28,243 nt of DNA, taken from SAR202 cluster bacterium Io17-Chloro-G7 (lineage in GTDB: Bacteria > Chloroflexota > Dehalococcoidia > UBA3495). Position numbers and translations under genes: made by a program. The notes below the pieces were generated by a model. It was not told the origin of the DNA and searched no databases. It saw only the letters and a program-made list of their open reading frames with translations. Numbering within the stretch: position 1 is the stretch's first letter; every line of letters starts with the position of its first letter. Below, piece after piece: positions 23,553-28,243 of this stretch. The stretch is taken from positions 1 through 28,243 of the forward strand of contig MUCU01000001.1 in NCBI GenBank assembly GCA_002817055.1. The letters run 5' to 3'.

Positions 23553-25088
23553 CTACAACCCCGTCAATTCCAGAGTGGTGACGTCCGACCCATCCAGTTC
23601 GGCTACCCGAATGGCATGGTTATTAGTATCCGCGATGTAGATTTTGCCGTCGGCAATGCTCAGGCCACTGGGCTCGGAGAACGTGGCCTGATTTCCGGGA
23701 CCATCCTGGTGGCCCGAGTTACCCGTTCCCAAGAGAGTGAAGGCGCTGCGAGTGACGGGCAGCACCCTTTTTATCTTGTGGTTGTAAGTATCGGCAACGT
23801 ACAGCGTGCCATCGAAAAAGGTAATTCCGATGGGGTGTTGGAGCCGGACGTTATGGGTCATTCCATCTTTGTCGCCGAACACGAAGAGGTCCAATCCCAC
23901 CACGGTCCTGACTTTCCCCAACAGGTCCAAGTCTGCGCCGCGAATAGAACTGGTCTCGCTGTCGGCGAAGTAAAGCTTTTTGCCATCGGTGGTGATGCCA
24001 CTTGGTTGGGCTAGGGTAGCCGTCGCTAAGGGACCATCGATAATCGATTCACGACCGCTGCCTGCGTAGGGCCCTACCGTTCCATCGGCCAGGTTCAGTG
24101 ACCACAGTTGGTGTATGCCCGCCATGGCGATATACAACGAGCCATCATGGAAAGCCAGGTCCCAGGGTGAACTTAGAGCCGTGGTCCGACTAGGTCCTGG
24201 TCCTTCCAGGGGAAATCCTTGCTGGCCGGTTCCTGCAATCGTCTCCACAGTCTTGGCCGCCAAGTCGACCTTTCGAATGGCGTGGCTCTCAGCATCGGCT
24301 ACGTACAGGATGTCATCCACCAAGACCATCCCCTGAGGATGGTTGAATGCGGACGAAGCGTAGCTGCCGTCGGCTAACCCCTCTTCTCCGGAACCGATTA
24401 CGTCTTTTACGTCACCGGTCAGAGAGGTTATCACCAATCGGTTGTGATTGGAGTCGGCTATGAACAGGCGATCGCCAGGGGCGTCTGCCACCACTTTGCC
24501 TGGGAAAAACAAGGGTGTGTCAGGACGCTTTCCCGGAGCCAGTTTGAGTGCTTTACGGTCCAGCCATCCCGATGCGTCAAACTCGGCAACCATTTGACCG
24601 AGCATGCTGTCGAAGGTCTCGTAGGTCATCTCTCCCTCGTGTTTGCCGATGACCTTACCCTGCGGGTCGATAAACATCAACGTGGGCCACGCCCGGCAAG
24701 CGTACTGCTGCCAAACTTGAAAGTCCGCGTCATTGATTACCGGATGCTCCAATTCATAGCGCTGGACCGCTTTGGCCAGGTTGCCGGCATCCTTCTCATT
24801 GGGGAACTTTGCGGAGTGGACTCCAACAACGGCCAACTCTGTGGCGAACTTCTTTTCCAGTTTCCGCAACTGCGGAAAAATGTGCAAACAGTTCACTCAA
24901 CAGTAGGTCCAAAAGTCCAGGATCACCACCTTGCCTCGCAACTGGGCCATGGTGATTGGCGCTTCAGTATTCACCCATTCTAGCCCCGTGGGAAACTCGG
25001 GAGCATTGGTCTTGCCAGCGAATGATTGTGCGGCCATCAGTACCTCGGGTAAAAGCTTTGAGCATTCAGCCATCAGAGGTGGCTCCAT
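23553..25088 (-). CDS. Thioredoxin-NHL repeat selenoprotein (UxxC)
   Basis: Read through one UGA, the frame gives 511 residues. The N-terminal part is a thioredoxin-fold domain: [14 protein letters not shown], then U64-V-N-C67, then [13 protein letters not shown], and the cis-Pro loop [12 protein letters not shown] (Pro135). Homologues of this NHLRC2-type architecture have FWTYCCINC, so the UGA sits on the first Cys of CxxC. The C-terminal part (about 190-505) is a six-bladed NHL propeller with repeated LYVADxxxHAIR and [18 protein letters not shown] units. Sec in UxxC is known in other thioredoxin-fold proteins. The start is uncertain: ATGs at 25088, 25073 and 25037 are in frame, and the last has GAGG five bases upstream. 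The jelly-roll gene is 21 bp upstream. No signal peptide is visible, so it is probably cytoplasmic. Confidence 0.86.
24861..24878 (-). promoter_or_regulatory. Candidate bacterial SECIS hairpin for Sec64
   Basis: On the minus strand, TTTCCGC pairs perfectly with GCGGAAA over 7 bp around an AGTT loop, with G at the second loop position. The loop begins 25 nt after the UGA, within the 16-37 nt window for bacterial SECIS elements. Confidence 0.75.
24897..24899 (-). other. In-frame UGA, predicted selenocysteine 64
   Basis: TGA lies between FWTYC and [10 protein letters not shown] on the minus strand. The family has a Cys here, and the two halves of one domain flank it in the same frame. Ordinary gene calling would split the gene at this point. 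Confidence 0.87.
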
Positions 25089-25109
25089 AGCGGATAGCTG
25101 ATCGCTGGG

Positions 25110-25619
25110 TTATTCGATCGCCAGGGTCGCGTAGCGGATGAAGATCGTGCCCACGGGTTCTCCAAAGGGGGCGTTACAGACCATGATTGCTATGGTGTGT
25201 TTGGTTCCCGGGACGGCCTCTTCTGCCACCAGAATCCTCTTTGGCGTGTTGTTGCCGGTAATCACCCATTTGTCCCGGTCTATGTGACCGTCGATATAGA
25301 CCTCGCCATAGTTGTCTACATTAGTCTCGAACCAGACCCGCTTTCCCGCTACGTCCTGGCCCTTGGCCTGCTCCGGGATTGTTACGTTTAGCCGGTACCA
25401 GGCAAAGGTGAAACCAACGGAGCGTCGTTCCTGGATGTCTCCATCCTTTTCCCATGCGGAGTCGTCGTAATCTGGAAGCCTCGCATCAACAGCCCTAAGC
25501 TCCGCCACCAAGCCCTGATTGGGCTCACCGGGAACCAATCCGGGTGCTATGCGCCAACCGGTGGCGCCCAATACCGACAGGTCGGCGGAATTTTCCAGGT
25601 CAAGAGCTAGTCTTACCAT
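25110..25619 (-). CDS. Galactose-binding-like (jelly-roll) domain protein
   Basis: This 169-residue protein is a single beta-rich domain resembling the sugar-binding domain of family 2 glycoside hydrolases. It contains YDDSAWEKDG, then FTFAWYRLNVTIPEQ, RVWFETNVDNYGEVYIDG and TPKRILVAEEAV, the usual sequence for that fold. No catalytic domain is attached, so it may bind carbohydrate or serve as a partner protein. It lies 21 bp upstream of the thioredoxin-NHL gene on the same strand, so the two are probably co-transcribed. Confidence 0.75.
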   Translation of the reverse strand: MVRLALDLENSADLSVLGATGWRIAPGLVPGEPNQGLVAELRAVDARLPDYDDSAWEKDGDIQERRSVGFTFAWYRLNVTIPEQAKGQDVAGKRVWFETNVDNYGEVYIDGHIDRDKWVITGNNTPKRILVAEEAVPGTKHTIAIMVCNAPFGEPVGTIFIRYATLAIE

Positions 25620-25795
25620 GTATCCTCCTGAATCTTAGTGCTCTCCAGAATTTTGGGTACCCTGCGGTCTTTAGGTGTCTGCGATCAGGCTTCGCGTGTA
25701 TCAGATTCGGATTAGTTCAAGCGCCGGCCCAAGGCGATGCCCTGACCGGCGCATCGAAGCTGAGCTGTCCGCTAGGTGCGATGTTGACGGCCTAA

Positions 25796-26521
25796 CTATC
25801 CCTTTAAATGGGTCGCGAAGAACTCTAGAGTGCGGGGCCAAGCGGCGTCGGCGGCCTCCTTGTGGTGCCTATCGGGGTTGGTATAGTCCATGAATGCGTG
25901 ACCCGCCCCTTCGTAGGAGTGGAAAGTATGCTCTTTGCCCAACCGGGTCAACTCGTTGTCAAGGGTAACCATATCTTCGGGTGACGGATTACCGTCGGTG
26001 GCCCCGAAGTGGAACAGCATGGGGCAGTTGATGCCACTGGTCAAGTCAAATGGTGTCTGAGTCGTATCGCCCCAAGGCAGCATTATATGACCACCGTAGA
26101 ATGGCACTGCCGCTTTAAAGATCGGATTGGTGGCGGCCATAAGCCAGGTTATCCGGCCGCCCATGCAAAATCCGGTGACGCCGATTCTCTCATTGTCCAC
26201 GGCCGACTGGCCTTTTAGGAAGTCAACGGCTGCGTTCATGTCGGCAATGATGTCTGGGTCATTCAGGTGGTCCAAACGGCCCATGACAGGGCCAGCCATG
26301 ACCTCCTCGGAATAGCGGTGGAACAAGTCGGGCACGACCGCCACGTAGCCTTCCTCGGCAAGTTGGTCGGCCATCTTTTTGTCGAACTCGTCAAGGCCAC
26401 CGATGTGGAAGGCAATAACAACTGCTGGATGGGGCCCAGAGCCGCTGGGTATGCTGGCGTACATCGCCATGTCATGGCCGTTTACATTCAACGTGTCTGT
26501 AAAACTTGGCATAGGTTGCAA
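25796..26521 (-). CDS. Dienelactone hydrolase family protein
   Basis: This 241-residue alpha/beta hydrolase has the nucleophile motif GFCMGG with Cys119, then Asp176 in GATDGNPS and His208 in GAGHAF, the Cys-Asp-His triad of dienelactone hydrolases. The enzyme opens lactone or ester rings; the exact substrate is unknown. There is no signal peptide. The annotated ATG is at 26521 and an ATG at 26509 is an equal alternative. The gap to the upstream aminotransferase (152 bp) carries a 16-bp tandem repeat, so the gene probably has its own promoter. Confidence 0.9.
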   Translation of the reverse strand: MQPMPSFTDTLNVNGHDMAMYASIPSGSGPHPAVVIAFHIGGLDEFDKKMADQLAEEGYVAVVPDLFHRYSEEVMAGPVMGRLDHLNDPDIIADMNAAVDFLKGQSAVDNERIGVTGFCMGGRITWLMAATNPIFKAAVPFYGGHIMLPWGDTTQTPFDLTSGINCPMLFHFGATDGNPSPEDMVTLDNELTRLGKEHTFHSYEGAGHAFMDYTNPDRHHKEAADAAWPRTLEFFATHLKG

Positions 26522-26617
26522 TCTCCTAACAGATTTATGGTTCCGAAATTCTCTTTTCTGATTGGGGTCGAATCGTTGGGCTTATTCACGCCTGGTTATC
26601 GATTCGAGGCATTCATA

Positions 26618-26649
26618 CGGGTGGTAATCCCGCCGGGTGGTAATCCCGC
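26618..26649. repeat. 16-bp perfect tandem repeat upstream of the dienelactone hydrolase gene
   Basis: CGGGTGGTAATCCCGC is repeated at 26618-26633 and 26634-26649. Each unit is partly palindromic (CGGG at one end, CCCG at the other). It lies between the aminotransferase stop and the hydrolase start, where an operator or a terminator could be. Confidence 0.85.
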
Positions 26650-26673
26650 AGGAATATATACCTGCAGCTTGCC

Positions 26674-28008
26674 CTAGACCAAACCCTCAGCTCTCATAGC
26701 TGTCAACGTGTTTTGGAACGCTTCCAGGGTCCGGTCAATCTCCTGCTCTTTGTGGGTTGCCGATACCAGGAAGCAATCCCTGCCCATAATATCCACACCC
26801 AGGTTCTGAAGCCCCCGTTTCATTCCGGTGGTTGCGGCCGAGGCAATAGTTTCGCTGATTTTAAAGTGGGGCATGGTGCAGATTTCCCGATCACAATCAC
26901 AGTCGGCCAGCACCACATGGATCATAGAGGCAATGCCGTGGGCGTGACCCGCAACCTCCATTTTGCCGAAAAGCTCGTTGATGCCAGTCTTGAGCCGCAC
27001 CGCCATTTCGTCGGCCTGATGGTTTATGGGTTGACTGGCAATCATTTCCAAAGCCACAGCTCCAGCCGCCGCCGACAGCGGATTGGCGTTGAAAGTACCC
27101 GGGTGATAGACCCGGTGGGTATTGTCCCAGCTCGGGTCTCCACGCTGAGCGATCATATCTATTATCTCGGCTTTTCCGCCAACCGCACCCCCTGGCAGTC
27201 CACCGGCCACGATTTTGGCTAAGGTCGTCAGGTCGGGGGTGATGCCGTACCGGACTTGGGTGCCGCCGGGGGAAGCGCGGAACCCAGTGACTACCTCGTC
27301 AAAAATTAGCACAACGTCATGTTGCGCCGTCAGTTCCCGCAAGCCTTTTAAGTAGTTGGGGACATCGAAGGGCAACTGGCCGAAATGGGCGCCGGTAGGC
27401 TCCAAGATTAGCCCCGCAATGTCATTATCCCCGTTTAATGCGTCCTCCACCGCCGACAAGTCGCCAGAGGGGACTATAACCATGCTGGCCCAGCTTTCGG
27501 TCGGTATGCCGGGTGCTGAACGGTCGGACCCGGCCATGGCGTAGTCGTGCCAACCATGGAAGTGGTCTTGAAGCTTGATTATTTTGTTCCGCCCGGTGTA
27601 AGCGCGGGCCAGACGCATGGCCATCAAGGTGGCTTCTGTGCCGGAGCTGTGGAACCGCAATTTCTCGACGGAAGGGAATAGGGCTTTGATGGCTTTGGCC
27701 CAGCGCATTTCCTCGTCGGTGGATGCGCCCAAATGGGTGCCCCGGAGGATCTGTTTCGACACCGCTTCGGCAATTGCCGGGTGCGAGTGTCCCAGGATCA
27801 AAGCTCCGTGGCCGGACACATAGTCCACATACTCGGAGCCGTCCACATCCCACTTAAGCGGTCCTTCCCCATGGGTCATGAACAATGGAAATGGCTGAGC
27901 ATAGCGGGAGTCGTGGGTGACTCCGCCGGGGAAAACTTTGGTGGACTCGTTGTAGCGCTGTGCTGACCCTGGGTGTTTGGCGATGTAATCTTCCAAAATA
28001 GATGGCAT
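26674..28008 (-). CDS. Class III PLP aminotransferase, glutamate-1-semialdehyde aminomutase-like
   Basis: This 444-residue protein has the fold-type I signature: FHSSGTEATLMAMRLARA, DHFHGWHD, the PLP-Asp motif LIFDEVVTGFR (Asp237) and the Schiff-base Lys265 in TTLAKIVAGGLPGGAVGG. The overall match is to the HemL-like group. HemL-like paralogues also act as omega-aminotransferases, and since no other tetrapyrrole gene is nearby I would not assume heme synthesis. An unusual Cys-rich stretch, DCDCDREIC, occurs near the C-terminus. Confidence 0.88.
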   Translation of the reverse strand: MPSILEDYIAKHPGSAQRYNESTKVFPGGVTHDSRYAQPFPLFMTHGEGPLKWDVDGSEYVDYVSGHGALILGHSHPAIAEAVSKQILRGTHLGASTDEEMRWAKAIKALFPSVEKLRFHSSGTEATLMAMRLARAYTGRNKIIKLQDHFHGWHDYAMAGSDRSAPGIPTESWASMVIVPSGDLSAVEDALNGDNDIAGLILEPTGAHFGQLPFDVPNYLKGLRELTAQHDVVLIFDEVVTGFRASPGGTQVRYGITPDLTTLAKIVAGGLPGGAVGGKAEIIDMIAQRGDPSWDNTHRVYHPGTFNANPLSAAAGAVALEMIASQPINHQADEMAVRLKTGINELFGKMEVAGHAHGIASMIHVVLADCDCDREICTMPHFKISETIASAATTGMKRGLQNLGVDIMGRDCFLVSATHKEQEIDRTLEAFQNTLTAMRAEGLV

Positions 28009-28184
28009 GAAGCCTCCTGTGGCCGGACCTGGCTGTTAAGAAAAATGGAGAGTAGCGGCGGACCGTCACCTGGCCGACGTAAGCCTGAAAAACAATGCAG
28101 CTATTTTAGCGTCTCGGCGGCCTTTCCGCTACAGGCGGCGCCCTATTACAGGGCAATCGCGTCTTAATGGCAATTTGAAATTTG

Positions 28185-28192
28185 TATAAAAT
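28185..28192 (+). promoter_or_regulatory. Candidate -10 region for the gene at the window end
   Basis: TATAAAAT contains a good -10 (TATAAA or TAAAAT) about 36 nt before the ATG at 28228. The matching -35 is poor. Confidence 0.3.
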
Positions 28193-28227
28193 AGTAGCCA
28201 TCATGATGGAATTGGGGAGGGGTAGTG

Positions 28228-28243
28228 ATGGTTGAGTCGACGG
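28228..28243 (+). CDS. Start of an unidentified gene, cut by the window
   Basis: Only five full codons are visible (MVEST). The call rests on GGGGAGGGG (28214-28222), a strong ribosome binding site five bases before the ATG, and the upstream -10 candidate. The product cannot be named. Confidence 0.4.

Noticed and set aside
1330..28176. The 13-mer TTAATGGCAATTT at 1330 and 28164
   Set aside because: A shared 13-mer is expected by chance in a window of this size, and neither copy has a special context.
1..28243. Genome-wide reassignment of UGA to an amino acid
   Set aside because: hyuA, modA, modB, modC, ubiX and others end normally in UGA, with the next gene starting at or right after that stop.

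Overview
This 28.2 kb window looks like bacterial chromosome of about 55-60% G+C. The most likely source is a Chloroflexota bacterium of the Dehalococcoidia/SAR202 kind. That placement is inferred from gene content and protein flavour (split hydantoinase-type genes, a UbiD/UbiA/UbiX/UbiE quinone set, a Lin0512 protein, BNR and NHL propeller proteins, an NLPY-type PrmC); no marker was searched. Ordinary genes here end in UGA as well as UAA and UAG, so UGA is a normal stop in this genome.

Layout. 1-1150 (-): dnaN, missing only its last codons. 1151-1671: divergent intergenic region. 1672-9010 (+): an AlaX-type tRNA editing protein, a macro-domain protein with an extra N-terminal domain, hyuA, a DUF2283 antitoxin-like gene with a broken RelE/ParE toxin, a PIG-L deacetylase, hyuB and a lipoprotein. 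9150-10280 (-): a BNR-repeat protein. 10560-10760 (+): a small DUF1059-like protein, followed by a strong bidirectional terminator. 11024-12672 (-): a Lin0512 protein and an XRE/periplasmic-binding-domain regulator. 12966-16641 (+): a MerB-like gene followed by modA, modB and modC. 17102-21384 (+): ubiD, ubiA, ubiX, an aspartic-protease-like gene and ubiE. 21566-23530 (+): prfA and prmC. 23553-28008 (-): a thioredoxin-NHL protein, a jelly-roll domain protein, a dienelactone hydrolase and a GSA-aminomutase-like aminotransferase.

The main discovery is two genes that read through in-frame UGA codons and look like selenoprotein genes. The MerB-like gene (12966-13613) is open for 215 residues, close to the 212 of classical MerB, apart from two UGAs. 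These fall where MerB has its two catalytic cysteines (Cys96 and Cys159). Each UGA is followed at the right distance by a hairpin of bacterial SECIS type, the second with a perfect 7-bp stem and a GGUC loop. The thioredoxin-NHL gene (23553-25088, -) has one UGA at the first Cys of its CxxC motif, giving UxxC, with a 7-bp hairpin and AGUU loop downstream. Conventional gene calling would truncate or split both genes. No selA, selB, selC or selD gene is in the window, so the decoding machinery must lie elsewhere if the reading is right.

The MerB-like gene has a good sigma-70-type promoter and lies 42 bp ahead of modABC. A regulator with a molybdate-binding-like domain is transcribed divergently. 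This suggests one unit linking a diselenide- or selenol-based MerB-fold enzyme with oxyanion uptake, which as far as I know is undescribed. The quinone cluster (decarboxylase, its prenyl-FMN synthase, prenyltransferase, methyltransferase) fits menaquinone biosynthesis, probably by the futalosine route, although no mqn gene of the early steps is present.
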